21,441 nucleotides of DNA from Defluviitaleaceae bacterium (GTDB lineage Bacteria; Bacillota; Clostridia; Lachnospirales; WRAA01), in contig WRAA01000007.1 in the NCBI GenBank assembly GCA_009780445.1, forward strand, positions 1 to 21,441. Direction: 5' to 3'. The translations under genes were made by a program, and so were the position numbers. Below are positions 14,974-21,441 of the stretch, one piece after another. Below the pieces are notes generated by a model. The model was given only the letters and a program-made list of their open reading frames with translations. It did not search any database and had not been told where the DNA came from. The first letter of the stretch is position 1. Every line of letters begins with the position of its first letter.

Positions 14974-15876
14974 ATGCGCAAATCGAAATTCGTCACCACA
15001 TTCGCGCCTGCGGCCGTTGCCGTTATGCTGTTGTTCACAGCATGTGCCGCCCCTGCCGCGCCCCCGGCACAACCCGCCGCCGCCCCCGTTACGGAAGCCC
15101 CGTTGCCCACGCCGGAACCGATTCCCGAAGAGCCGCGCCTGGAGCCGGGCGGAACCCTTGTGCTTTCAACGACCACCAGCACGGAAGATTCCGGCCTGCT
15201 GGGCTTCCTCCTGCCATACTTCGAGGAAGAGTACGGCTGGGACGTACAGGTGATCTCCGTGGGCACAGGCGCGGCCTTGCAGATAGGGCGCGACGGCGAG
15301 GCCGACGTGCTTCTCGTCCACGCGCGTTCCGAAGAGGATCGGTTCGTGGCGGAAGGTTATGCCGAACGCCGCCACGACATCATGTACAACGACTTCATAA
15401 TAATCGGCCCGGACGACGGCCCGGTGGAACACAACAACGACATCCACGCAACCTTCACACAGATACTCGATTACGACCTGCCCTTCGTCTCCCGCGGAGA
15501 CAATTCCGGCACGCATATCCGCGAACTCCAGATCTGGAATGCCATGAACGCCGACCCGAACGAGAACAGCGCGTACATCGAGGTAGGCCAGGGCATGGGC
15601 GCGACGCTTGGCATGGCCATCGAGATGCAGTCCTATACCCTTTCGGACAGAGCCACGTGGCTAAGCTTCGCCGACAAGGACAACTTCATAATAGTCTGCG
15701 AAGGCCACCCGGATCTGCTCAACCCTTACGGCATAATGGTGGTGTCATCCACCTTGCAGCCTCTGGCGGCGCAAACCTTTGTAAGCTGGATGCTAAGCCC
15801 GGAAGCGCAGGAACTTATTTCAATCTTTGGCGTAGAGGAGTTCGGCCAGCCGCTCTTCTTCCCGGACGCTGAATAG
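14974..15876 (+). CDS. tupA: Tungstate ABC transporter substrate-binding lipoprotein TupA
   Basis: A 300-residue secreted lipoprotein. The ATG at 14974 has AAGGAG (14960-14965) upstream. The signal peptide ends in lipobox LFTAC with Cys24 as the lipidated residue, followed by an Ala/Pro-rich tether. The mature protein opens with LSTTTSTEDSGLL (Thr66-Leu76), the conserved oxyanion-binding signature of TupA-type tungstate-binding proteins. PFVSRGDNSGTH, about 120 residues later, is a second family hallmark. Tungstate specificity over molybdate is usual for the family but not proven here. No tupB (permease) or tupC (ATPase) follows: a hairpin comes 29 nt after the stop and the next gene is convergent. 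It sits near genes for molybdopterin enzymes and behind a candidate cofactor riboswitch. Confidence 0.87.
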   Translation: MRKSKFVTTFAPAAVAVMLLFTACAAPAAPPAQPAAAPVTEAPLPTPEPIPEEPRLEPGGTLVLSTTTSTEDSGLLGFLLPYFEEEYGWDVQVISVGTGAALQIGRDGEADVLLVHARSEEDRFVAEGYAERRHDIMYNDFIIIGPDDGPVEHNNDIHATFTQILDYDLPFVSRGDNSGTHIRELQIWNAMNADPNENSAYIEVGQGMGATLGMAIEMQSYTLSDRATWLSFADKDNFIIVCEGHPDLLNPYGIMVVSSTLQPLAAQTFVSWMLSPEAQELISIFGVEEFGQPLFFPDAE

Positions 15877-15904
15877 AGTGAACTTGGAGTAAAGGCAAAC
15901 TAAA

Positions 15905-15942
15905 CAGGCATAGATCGGGCGTGTACCGCTGATCTATGCCTG
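15905..15942. terminator. Bidirectional terminator between tupA and rplL
   Basis: A perfect 12-bp stem, CAGGCATAGATC (15905-15916) with GATCTATGCCTG (15931-15942). On the - strand it is followed by TTTAGTTTG and serves the ribosomal operon well. On the + strand the tail TATGTTTGTGTG is weaker. It separates convergent genes. Confidence 0.82.
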
Positions 15943-15977
15943 TATGTTTGTGTGAGTGAATGATGTGTTGGCTCGAG

Positions 15978-16358
15978 CTACTTGAGAGCGACCACTGCGC
16001 CAACTTCTTCCAGCTTGGCCTTGACGGCTTCGGCTTCTTCCTTGCTGACCTGTTCCTTGACAAGCTTTGGCGCACCGTCAACGAGATCCTTGGCTTCCTT
16101 GAGGCCAAGGCCGGTGATTTCACGCACAACCTTGATAACCTTGATCTTCTCGCTGCCCGCGCCTGTGAGTTCTACGTCGAACTCGGTCTTTTCTTCCACT
16201 TCCGCGCCGCCGCCTGCGCCGCCGCCCGCCGCAACAACCATGCCGGCCGCCGCGGAAACGCCGAACTTTTCTTCGGCCGCCTTCACAAGCTCGTTCAGTT
16301 CAAGCACAGACAATTCCTCGACTGCGCCGATAATTTCTTCGATGGATAGTTTAGCCAT
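15978..16358 (-). CDS. rplL: 50S ribosomal protein L7/L12
   Basis: 126 residues with the classic L7/L12 layout. The N-terminal dimerisation/L10-binding helix region is followed by an Ala/Gly-rich hinge (about residues 35-52). The C-terminal factor-binding domain includes [20 protein letters not shown]. The ATG at 16358 is preceded by GGAGGTGTA. It forms the ribosomal stalk with L10, which is encoded 46 nt upstream. Unusually, it is the last gene of the operon: a terminator follows instead of rpoB. Confidence 0.97.
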   Translation of the reverse strand: MAKLSIEEIIGAVEELSVLELNELVKAAEEKFGVSAAAGMVVAAGGGAGGGAEVEEKTEFDVELTGAGSEKIKVIKVVREITGLGLKEAKDLVDGAPKLVKEQVSKEEAEAVKAKLEEVGAVVALK

Positions 16359-16404
16359 TACAGTACACCTCCGTAGTGTGTTTGCTATATAACGATATGT
16401 TGTG

Positions 16405-16905
16405 CTACGCCTGCGCCGCGCCGTCTTGTTTTTCGGCGATCTGGCTTATCAGGCGGGCGAAGCTCGACATCGGCGACTTGAACGAGCCAAGAAGCTTGGA
16501 GAGCAGTTCCTCGCGCGATGGTATGCCGGCCACGGCCTTTACGCCTTCCGCGTCATAGACAGTGCCTTCCAGGTAGCCGGCCTTGAACTCGAGAGCGGGC
16601 ATCCCCTTTTGTTCCTTCGAGATAATCTTGGCGGCGAGCATTGGGTCGTCGTAGGAGAACGCAAACGCGCTGGGTCCGGCCAAGTGTTGGGAAAGCCCTT
16701 CAAACTCGGAGCCTTCCAGGGCAAAGTTCATCATCGTGTTCTTGTAGACCTTGTAGTCCACTCCGGCTTCGCGCAGCTTCTTGCGCAGGATTGTATCCGA
16801 TTCAACGGAAAGCCCACGCGCGTCCATGATAATGACGGACTTGGCGCGTGCCACCTTCTCCTTGATCTCGTTGATGACGACCTGCTTCTGTTCGATCTTA
16901 GGCAT
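16405..16905 (-). CDS. rplJ: 50S ribosomal protein L10
   Basis: 166 residues beginning [17 protein letters not shown]. It has the L10 fold features [24 protein letters not shown] and [10 protein letters not shown], and a C-terminal L7/L12-binding helix. AAAGGAGGTGTAAC precedes the ATG at 16905. L10 is the stalk base and in bacteria usually autoregulates this operon by binding the leader mRNA, here the 16906-17046 region. Confidence 0.96.
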   Translation of the reverse strand: MPKIEQKQVVINEIKEKVARAKSVIIMDARGLSVESDTILRKKLREAGVDYKVYKNTMMNFALEGSEFEGLSQHLAGPSAFAFSYDDPMLAAKIISKEQKGMPALEFKAGYLEGTVYDAEGVKAVAGIPSREELLSKLLGSFKSPMSSFARLISQIAEKQDGAAQA

Positions 16906-17046
16906 GTTACACCTCCTTTATTGTGCAAGTACAAAACCCCTCCGGCCTAGGACACGAAGGGGCGATAGAATTCTCGCGATCCTCGTCAGGCAGCCGTGAG
17001 GCTTTACGCAAAGCACCTGAGTCTTAGGGTATGGGTAATGTTAGAA
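16906..17046 (-). promoter_or_regulatory. L10 (rplJL) leader RNA
   Basis: A leader of about 140 nt from the promoter at 17054-17082 to rplJ. On the - strand it holds CAGGTGCTTTGCGTAAAGCCT with a GCTTT/AAAGC hairpin, then CTGCCTGACGAGG, and ends in the attenuator. Position and structure match the Firmicutes L10 leader class (Rfam RF00557), where the L10-L12 complex binds to stop its own synthesis. The assignment is by eye. Confidence 0.65.
16932..16962 (-). terminator. Attenuator in the rplJL leader
   Basis: Reading the - strand, CCCCTTCG (16962-16955) pairs with CGGAGGGG (16944-16937, one G-U pair), followed by TTTTG. It lies 27 nt before the rplJ start, inside the leader, so it should attenuate rplJL transcription. 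Confidence 0.75.
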
Positions 17047-17053
17047 CCTGTTG

Positions 17054-17082
17054 ATTATACTACAGCCGCGCCGGCTTGTCAA
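17054..17082 (-). promoter_or_regulatory. Consensus promoter for rplJL
   Basis: On the - strand, TTGACA (17082-17077), exactly 17 nt, then TATAAT (17059-17054). It lies just after the rplA stop and upstream of the L10 leader, so rplJL has its own start in addition to read-through. Confidence 0.85.
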
Positions 17083-17085
17083 TAA

Positions 17086-17781
17086 CTATTCCGAAAGCTT
17101 GAGCGCGTTAACCTTCACGCCCGGCCCCATTGTGGAGGCCAGCACCACCGAGCGCAGATATGTGCCCTTGGCGGCGGAGGGTTTGGCCTTGATGACCGCG
17201 CTGATAAGTGTTTCGAAATTGTCCTTCAGCTTGTCGGTTCCGAAGGAGACCTTGCCGATAGGCACGTGGATGATGTTGGTCTTGTCGAGGCGGTACTCGA
17301 TCTTACCCGCCTTGATGTCGGCGATAGCCTTCGCCACATCTGTTGTGACGGTGCCGGCCTTCGGGTTTGGCATAAGCCCCTTGGGACCCAGCACACGGCC
17401 GAGCTTGCCCACAAGACCCATCATGTCGGGCGTCGCCACCACAACGTCAAAGCCGAACCAGTTCTCGCCCTGGATCTTCGCCACAAGCTCTTCGGCCCCA
17501 ACGAAGTCCGCGCCGGCGGCTTCGGCCTCCGTGGCCTTTTCGCCCTTGGCGAACACCAGGGTACGCACGGTCTTGCCCGTGCCGTGTGGCAGAACCACCG
17601 CGCCGCGAACCTGTTGATCCGCGTGGCGCGAGTCTACGCCCAGCTTTATGTGCGCCTCCACGGTTTCGTCAAACTTTGCCCTGGCAGTCTTTTGCACGAG
17701 ATCTATAGCTTCCGCGGTTGCGTACTGCGTGTCGCGGTTTACGAGCTTACTGCGCTCCAGATATTTCTTTCCTCTTTTCAT
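17086..17781 (-). CDS. rplA: 50S ribosomal protein L1
   Basis: 231 residues, full length for L1. It opens [14 protein letters not shown] and contains the signatures [37 protein letters not shown] and [11 protein letters not shown]. The ATG at 17781 has CAGGAGGAG upstream. It binds 23S rRNA at the L1 stalk and often represses the L11-L1 mRNA. It is 16 nt downstream of rplK. Its stop nearly touches the -35 box of the rplJL promoter. Confidence 0.97.
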   Translation of the reverse strand: MKRGKKYLERSKLVNRDTQYATAEAIDLVQKTARAKFDETVEAHIKLGVDSRHADQQVRGAVVLPHGTGKTVRTLVFAKGEKATEAEAAGADFVGAEELVAKIQGENWFGFDVVVATPDMMGLVGKLGRVLGPKGLMPNPKAGTVTTDVAKAIADIKAGKIEYRLDKTNIIHVPIGKVSFGTDKLKDNFETLISAVIKAKPSAAKGTYLRSVVLASTMGPGVKVNALKLSE

Positions 17782-17797
17782 ACACAGCTCCTCCTGC

Positions 17798-18223
17798 CTA
17801 GTCTTTTACGACGATGCCCATCGAGCGCGCCGTACCTGCGATGATGCTCATAGCCGCCTCGACATTGGAGGCGTTAAGGTCTGTCATCTTGGTTTCTGCT
17901 ACCTTGCGCAGTTCGTCTCGGGAGATCGTGGCGACCTTGGTCTTGTTCGGCATACCCGATCCTGATTCGATCTTGCAAGCCTTCTTGAGAAGAACGGCCG
18001 CCGGCGGAGTTTTTGTGATGAAGGTGAAGCTCTTGTCCTGGTAAATTGTGATAACTACAGGGATGATGTAGCCGGCCTGGGACTGCGTGCGCTCGTTAAA
18101 CTCCTTGCAAAAGCCCATGATGTTCACGCCGTGCTGGCCGAGAGCGGGGCCCACCGGCGGGGCCGGAGTTGCCTTGGCGGCGTTGATCTGGAGCTTAACA
18201 TAGCCTGTTACCTTCTTTGCCAT
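17798..18223 (-). CDS. rplK: 50S ribosomal protein L11
   Basis: 141 residues, the normal L11 length. It shows [32 protein letters not shown] with the proline-rich switch region, [14 protein letters not shown], and the C-terminal rRNA-binding domain ending in [18 protein letters not shown] precedes the ATG at 18223. It forms the GTPase-associated centre with L10/L12. It follows nusG by 57 nt, in which I see no convincing promoter or terminator. Confidence 0.97.
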   Translation of the reverse strand: MAKKVTGYVKLQINAAKATPAPPVGPALGQHGVNIMGFCKEFNERTQSQAGYIIPVVITIYQDKSFTFITKTPPAAVLLKKACKIESGSGMPNKTKVATISRDELRKVAETKMTDLNASNVEAAMSIIAGTARSMGIVVKD

Positions 18224-18280
18224 AGTGTACCTCCTGTGGTAGTGTCGGGGGTTGCCCTCCCACGTTGATTAAAGCATATC

Positions 18281-18796
18281 TTAAACCCTTTGAACCTGCG
18301 TGAAATCAAGCTCTACCGGGGTTTCGCGGCCAAACACGGACAGCTTTACGATAACCGTCCTGCGCGATTCGTTAACTTCCTTGATAATGCCCACCGAGTT
18401 TTCGAACGGCCCCGTGGTCACCATCACTGTTTCGCCCTCGCTAAGCTCGATCATGCGGCGCGGGGCTTCGATGCCCATGGCGGCCACTTCGCTCTCGGTG
18501 AGGGCGACGGGCTTGGAGCCGGGGCCGACGAAAGACGTAACGCCGCGGGTGTTGCGCACAACATACCACGTGTCGTCGTTCATCTGCATCTTGATCAGCA
18601 CATATCCGGGATAGACCTTCTTCTGCACGACCTTCTTCTGGCCGTTCTTCACCTCGAACGCGTCCAGCATGGGAACGATAACTTCCACAACTTGGTCGTG
18701 CATGTCGCGGTTTTCGACGATCTTCTCGATATTTGCCTTGACCTTGTTTTCATAGCCTGAATAAGTATGCACTACGTACCATTGCGCTTCCGACAT
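18281..18796 (-). CDS. nusG: Transcription termination/antitermination factor NusG
   Basis: 171 residues with an N-terminal NGN domain (WYVVHTYSGYENKVKANIE, then VYPGYVLIKMQMNDDTWYVVRNTRGVTSFVG) and a C-terminal KOW domain (GPFENSVGIIKEVNESRRTV). AGGGGAAGAGT precedes the ATG at 18796. NusG binds RNA polymerase and couples it to the ribosome or Rho. It is placed 10 nt after secE, the standard bacterial order. Nothing is missing. Confidence 0.97.
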   Translation of the reverse strand: MSEAQWYVVHTYSGYENKVKANIEKIVENRDMHDQVVEVIVPMLDAFEVKNGQKKVVQKKVYPGYVLIKMQMNDDTWYVVRNTRGVTSFVGPGSKPVALTESEVAAMGIEAPRRMIELSEGETVMVTTGPFENSVGIIKEVNESRRTVIVKLSVFGRETPVELDFTQVQRV

Positions 18797-18806
18797 ACTC
18801 TTCCCC

Positions 18807-19253
18807 TTAACCGATCATAAGGTCGATAAAGCTGGTGATACCGAAGCCGAACACCGTGTCCATCGCAAATATGATAACGCCGAACATAAGCGCGACAATA
18901 ACGACGGTGGTGGTCTGCTTCACAAGCTGCGCGCGTGGCGGCCAGACGATCTTCTTAAACTCACCGTTTACTTCGGCAAACAGGCTTTCCTTCTTTTCGT
19001 CCTTCACATTCTTGCTCTTGCCGCCGGAACCGCCGGAGCGTGCGGGCGCACGGGAAGCCGAAGCAACAGCAGCCGGAGCAACCGTTACAGATCCGCCGGT
19101 ACCGGATGCTTCATCGTCATCAGCTTCTTCCGCGTCAATTACTTCCTCGTCGTCAAAATCTTCCGTGCCGGTCTCGTCGTCAACAAGTTCCGCGCCGTCC
19201 TCTCCGGGCTCCGGTCTGATATTCTTTCCGTATTCGTCCTTCAAACAATCCAC
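18807..19253 (-). CDS. secE: Preprotein translocase subunit SecE with long acidic N-terminus
   Basis: 148 residues, about twice the length of minimal SecE. The C-terminal third is typical: an amphipathic helix with FKKIVWPPRAQLVKQT (about 99-114) and one membrane segment (about 116-138). The first 50 residues are strongly acidic (DDE-rich), followed by a Ser/Ala/Gly-rich stretch and a Lys-rich patch (79-88). The GTG at 19253 is only a few nt from its GAGGA, so the TTG at 19244 is an alternative start. SecE clamps SecY in the membrane. The extension should be cytoplasmic and disordered. The gene follows rpmG by 10 nt. Confidence 0.9.
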   Translation of the reverse strand: MDCLKDEYGKNIRPEPGEDGAELVDDETGTEDFDDEEVIDAEEADDDEASGTGGSVTVAPAAVASASRAPARSGGSGGKSKNVKDEKKESLFAEVNGEFKKIVWPPRAQLVKQTTTVVIVALMFGVIIFAMDTVFGFGITSFIDLMIG

Positions 19254-19263
19254 ATCCTCGTTG

Positions 19264-19413
19264 TTACTTTGTTTCGCGGTGCGCGGTGTGCTTGTTGCAG
19301 AAGCGGCAGTACTTCTTGGTTTCCATACGCTCCGGGTGGTTCTTCTTTTCCTTGGTTGTCTGGTAGTTGCGCTGTTTGCAGTCTGTGCAAGACAGCGTGA
19401 TCTGTGTTCTCAC
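19264..19413 (-). CDS. rpmG: 50S ribosomal protein L33 (zinc-binding form)
   Basis: A 49-residue gene in a frame that lacks an ATG at its start. The GTG at 19413 has ACAGGGGTG upstream. The protein opens [20 protein letters not shown] and has four cysteines, Cys9, Cys12, Cys36 and Cys39, in two CxxC pairs. This is the zinc-containing paralogue type of L33, with the usual [11 protein letters not shown] centre. It is the first gene of the rpmG-secE-nusG set, the common Firmicutes arrangement. A longer overlapping reading frame (19241-19480) on the same strand is a shadow. Confidence 0.95.
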   Translation of the reverse strand: MRTQITLSCTDCKQRNYQTTKEKKNHPERMETKKYCRFCNKHTAHRETK

Positions 19414-19470
19414 GGCATTCACCCCTGTAAAATATATACGCAAAAAAATAGACCATTCTTGGCAACGACA

Positions 19471-19499
19471 ATGTTATCACAATTGCAATAACTTGTCAA
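19471..19499 (-). promoter_or_regulatory. Promoter of the rpmG-secE-nusG operon
   Basis: On the - strand, TTGACA (19499-19494), 17 nt, TAACAT (19476-19471), about 60 nt before the rpmG start. The -35 box is perfect and the -10 matches 4 of 6. Confidence 0.72.
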
Positions 19500-19542
19500 T
19501 ACCCGGAACGGCCTATTTTTCGCTTATTCAGCAGATGTTACA

Positions 19543-20793
19543 TTAATTGAGGCGTTCCTTCTTGCGCGCCTTCTTGTTTTCGTACATCTTTTCGTCGGCG
19601 GTGCTTAGGATAGCCTTGGAGGGCAGCTCGTTGTCTGCGGCGACTTCCACCACGCCTACGCTCATGCTGTAGGTGTAGTCCTTGTCGGCCAGGTATTCGT
19701 CATTGTGCAGAGCGTTGTAGATCACGGAGAATTTCTCCAGCACCTCGGCCTCGGTCCTGTTGGGTATCAGAACCATGAACTCGTCGCCGCCCAGGCGGCA
19801 CACTATCGCGTCGCGCGGGAAGGAGCGCAGGTGCCTGCCCGCGTTCTTGATGTACATATCGCCCTCGTTGTGGCCGAAGGTGTCGTTGATGTGCTTTAGG
19901 CCGTCGAGATCGGCGAAGAGCAGGGAGAAGTGCTTCCTGTCGCGCAGCCACTCTTCCAGTGTTTTCATGCCGTAGGTTCTGTTGTAGAGGTGTGTCAGGC
20001 TGTCGTGATAGGCGTAGACCTCCAGCTCCCTGATCTGCCCGCGAACCTCGCTCACGTCCGATATCGAGTAGATCACGGCGGGGATGCCGCTCCACTCCAG
20101 CTCGAAAGCGCGCACAAGGAAGTGCCGTTCGGCCTCTTCGCCGGGGAACCTTATGTCGATCTCGCTGCCGTCGTCGTCGATTGTGTGTTCCGACATAAGC
20201 CGGTGGATCTTCTCCGCATACTCGAAGTCCATGTGGATCTCCGTCAGAGCAAGCTCGTTCATCAGCAACACATTGCAGTTCTCCTTGGCAAGCACAAGGA
20301 TCTGCTGGGGGATGAACTGTATCAAGGTGGTGATCAGCAGGCCGTAATGTTCGATAGACAGGTTTTTCTCTTCCATGCGGCGGATTTCGTCCTTGAGCCG
20401 CTGTTCGTTAATGGCCAGCTTGTTTACGATAATGTTGAACGCGTCGGAGAACTCGCCCTTGGACCGTAGCCGCCTGGTGTAGTCGCCGCCGGAGACCAGT
20501 TTTGTCTGCTGTGTAATATGCTGCAGCTGGTGCTGCAGGCTCTCCAGCGGGCGGGTAAGCTCGTTGTCGCCGCTTGACACGGGCGCATCTATGTTGCCGT
20601 CCGCCAGCGTTTCGGCCAGCTTCCTCATCTCGATAACGCCGGCGCAGAACTGTTGAAGCTCCCGCGCAAAGTCGCTGAACTCGCCAAGTTCGTCAGTGTT
20701 TATGACGGCGTTTGAAGGGTCTCTGGTAACGTCGTGTAGATAAGTACGTAATTTCCCGGATATGTTATCGCGTTTCTCACTATTACGCTCCAT
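19543..20793 (-). CDS. Soluble HAMP-PAS-GGDEF diguanylate cyclase
   Basis: 416 residues starting at the ATG at 20793 with AAGGGGAAA upstream. There is no signal or membrane segment. Residues about 55-130 look like two tandem HAMP-like helical units, each with a Gly-containing turn and an acidic-Glu turn (GDNEL, KGEF). A coiled-coil helix follows (about 130-150), then a PAS-like domain (about 155-250) and the GGDEF domain (about 255-410). The active site is intact: GGDEF at 335-339, metal ligand Asp295 in FADLDG, and NDTFGHNEGD at 303-312. It should make cyclic di-GMP from two GTP. The inhibitory RxxD site, expected at 326-329, reads PRDA and is absent, so product inhibition may be lost. The PAS ligand is unknown. 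No terminator is visible before the rpmG promoter. Confidence 0.9.
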   Translation of the reverse strand: MERNSEKRDNISGKLRTYLHDVTRDPSNAVINTDELGEFSDFARELQQFCAGVIEMRKLAETLADGNIDAPVSSGDNELTRPLESLQHQLQHITQQTKLVSGGDYTRRLRSKGEFSDAFNIIVNKLAINEQRLKDEIRRMEEKNLSIEHYGLLITTLIQFIPQQILVLAKENCNVLLMNELALTEIHMDFEYAEKIHRLMSEHTIDDDGSEIDIRFPGEEAERHFLVRAFELEWSGIPAVIYSISDVSEVRGQIRELEVYAYHDSLTHLYNRTYGMKTLEEWLRDRKHFSLLFADLDGLKHINDTFGHNEGDMYIKNAGRHLRSFPRDAIVCRLGGDEFMVLIPNRTEAEVLEKFSVIYNALHNDEYLADKDYTYSMSVGVVEVAADNELPSKAILSTADEKMYENKKARKKERLN

Positions 20794-20844
20794 ACTTTTC
20801 CCCTTTTAAGATATTTTGACAATTGTTGCCTTTCCCTTTCCGAA

Positions 20845-20929
20845 TAGACCTCTTGCGGAATTAGCGAATGACGGATTTGCGGGAAATTTCCCCGCAAAGA
20901 CGGCGTTCGATAATTTCGCAAGAGGTCTA
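20845..20929. repeat. Palindromic TA-flanked element, family A, short form
   Basis: 85 bp, starting TAGACCTCTTGCG and ending CGCAAGAGGTCTA, with arms complementary along almost the full length and a GCGGGAAATTTCCCCGC centre. The arms match those of the 6072-6235 element, but the 50-bp core is missing. It lies 52 bp upstream of the diguanylate cyclase start. Confidence 0.8.
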
Positions 20930-20947
20930 ATATACACTGTTTATGTC

Positions 20948-20975
20948 ATTATACACTATACGCGAAAAATTACAA
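20948..20975 (-). promoter_or_regulatory. Possible promoter of the diguanylate cyclase gene
   Basis: On the - strand, TTGTAA (20975-20970), 16 nt, TATAAT (20953-20948). It is upstream of the short palindromic element, which would then lie in the 5' untranslated RNA. The -35 match is only 4 of 6. Confidence 0.45.
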
Positions 20976-21102
20976 CAGTTTCTTTCGCTCCGAAGCGCAC
21001 AAAACGGCGAAATTGCCACGTTCTGCCAATACACACGTTCAGTATGTCCTGATGTATGAGTATTTGCGCGCGAACAAAAAACACTCCCGGAGTTGGCATG
21101 AT

Positions 21103-21143
21103 ACAGGCTTGCAATCCAAGTATTTCTAAGACTGCAAGCCTGT
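21103..21143. terminator. Hairpin downstream of the coat-like gene
   Basis: ACAGGCTTGCA (21103-21113) pairs perfectly with TGCAAGCCTGT (21133-21143). On the - strand, where it would end the gene stopping at 21165, no T-tract follows directly; a TTTTTTG occurs about 30 nt further on. The + strand tail is GTTAATTTT. It is probably a terminator but not a textbook one. Confidence 0.5.
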
Positions 21144-21164
21144 GTTAATTTTGCGGAGCAAGCT

Positions 21165-21441
21165 TTATTGCTGCCGGGGCTGTGTCTTTTCGCGCAGGCT
21201 CCGAAGCGCGTCCAGCTTTAGATAGAGCATGAACTCCAGCTGTGCCGCGCCGATTATCACCTTTGTTACAGACTTGTTAACCGCCAGCAGTTCTTCCGTG
21301 TTCTCGGCTACCTCCACCGCGCGCTGCAGCTTTTCGCCTTCGGCGTTAAGTATGTGGGACAGCGCGGTCTCGACCAGGGCTATGGAGCAGAGCAGGTCAT
21401 TTTCGCACTGCTCGCCGTCATCGTCGTCGTTGTGCTTGCCG
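21165..21441 (-). CDS. C-terminus of a clostridial coat/exosporium-like protein (5' end outside window)
   Basis: 92 codons are open to the window edge on the - strand and end at the TAA at 21165-21167; the start lies outside. The visible part has an acidic Asp-rich stretch (HNDDDDGEQ) and then a helical segment CSIALVETALSHILNAEGEKL. It continues LLAVNKSVTKVIIGAAQLEFMLYLKL. From memory, this 'IA..ETAL.HI.NAEGEK...LL.VN.SV' pattern is found at the C-terminus of clostridial proteins that often have collagen-like or low-complexity N-termini and are linked to spore surfaces. The N-terminal part needed to confirm this is not in the window. The rest of the downstream gap shows only hairpins and a palindromic element. 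Confidence 0.6.
   Translation of the reverse strand, partial: GKHNDDDDGEQCENDLLCSIALVETALSHILNAEGEKLQRAVEVAENTEELLAVNKSVTKVIIGAAQLEFMLYLKLDALRSLREKTQPRQQ

Noticed and set aside
19241..19480. 79-codon - strand frame overlapping rpmG
   Set aside because: Another frame on the same strand encodes a complete L33 with four zinc cysteines; this one is its out-of-frame shadow.

Overview
The window looks like chromosomal DNA of an anaerobic, probably spore-forming Bacillota (Clostridia-type) bacterium. Genes are dense and GC-rich, most have strong AGGAGG-type ribosome binding sites, and GTG or TTG starts are common. The translation and secretion genes are in Gram-positive order. One end carries the C-terminus of a clostridial coat/exosporium-like protein. 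I cannot name a genus from this sequence alone.

Region 1 (1-13217, + strand) is an anaerobic purine-type catabolic cluster. It runs: a 5'-truncated ygfK-type flavin/Fe-S oxidoreductase; three-subunit molybdenum hydroxylase xdhA-xdhB-xdhC with overlapping genes; a small zinc-ribbon protein; two abutting palindromic elements; a GntP-family permease; a second, fused molybdenum hydroxylase of the selenium-dependent xanthine dehydrogenase type; a dihydropyrimidinase/hydantoinase (hydA); and an iron-containing alcohol dehydrogenase. A clear terminator ends it. YgfK, XdhABC, the fused Se-XDH-like enzyme and HydA are families that recur together in anaerobic purine/urate degradation clusters. The simplest reading is hydroxylation or reduction of a purine at a molybdenum centre, electron exchange through YgfK, and opening of a cyclic amide by HydA. 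The exact substrates are inferred.

Region 2 (13218-15876, + strand) has an exported SH3-like/penicillin-recognising serine hydrolase with a near-consensus promoter, then a tungstate-binding lipoprotein gene (tupA) without its tupBC partners. The 342-nt tupA leader appears to hold a molybdenum/tungsten-cofactor-type riboswitch whose 3' strand overlaps a terminator stem, followed by a 103-bp TA-flanked inverted-repeat element. This fits the molybdopterin theme of region 1.

Region 3 (15978-19413, - strand) is rpmG-secE-nusG-rplK-rplA-[L10 leader/attenuator]-rplJ-rplL. It has two good promoters and ends in a hairpin converging with tupA. rpoB does not follow rplL, which is unusual. rpmG is a 49-codon GTG-start gene that is easily missed.

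Region 4 (19543-21441, - strand) has a soluble HAMP-PAS-GGDEF diguanylate cyclase with a palindromic element in its presumed 5' leader, then the C-terminal end of the coat-like protein.

The least ordinary material is non-coding: at least three TA-flanked palindromic element types, two of which carry the same 50-bp core inside unrelated arms, and the tupA leader switch.
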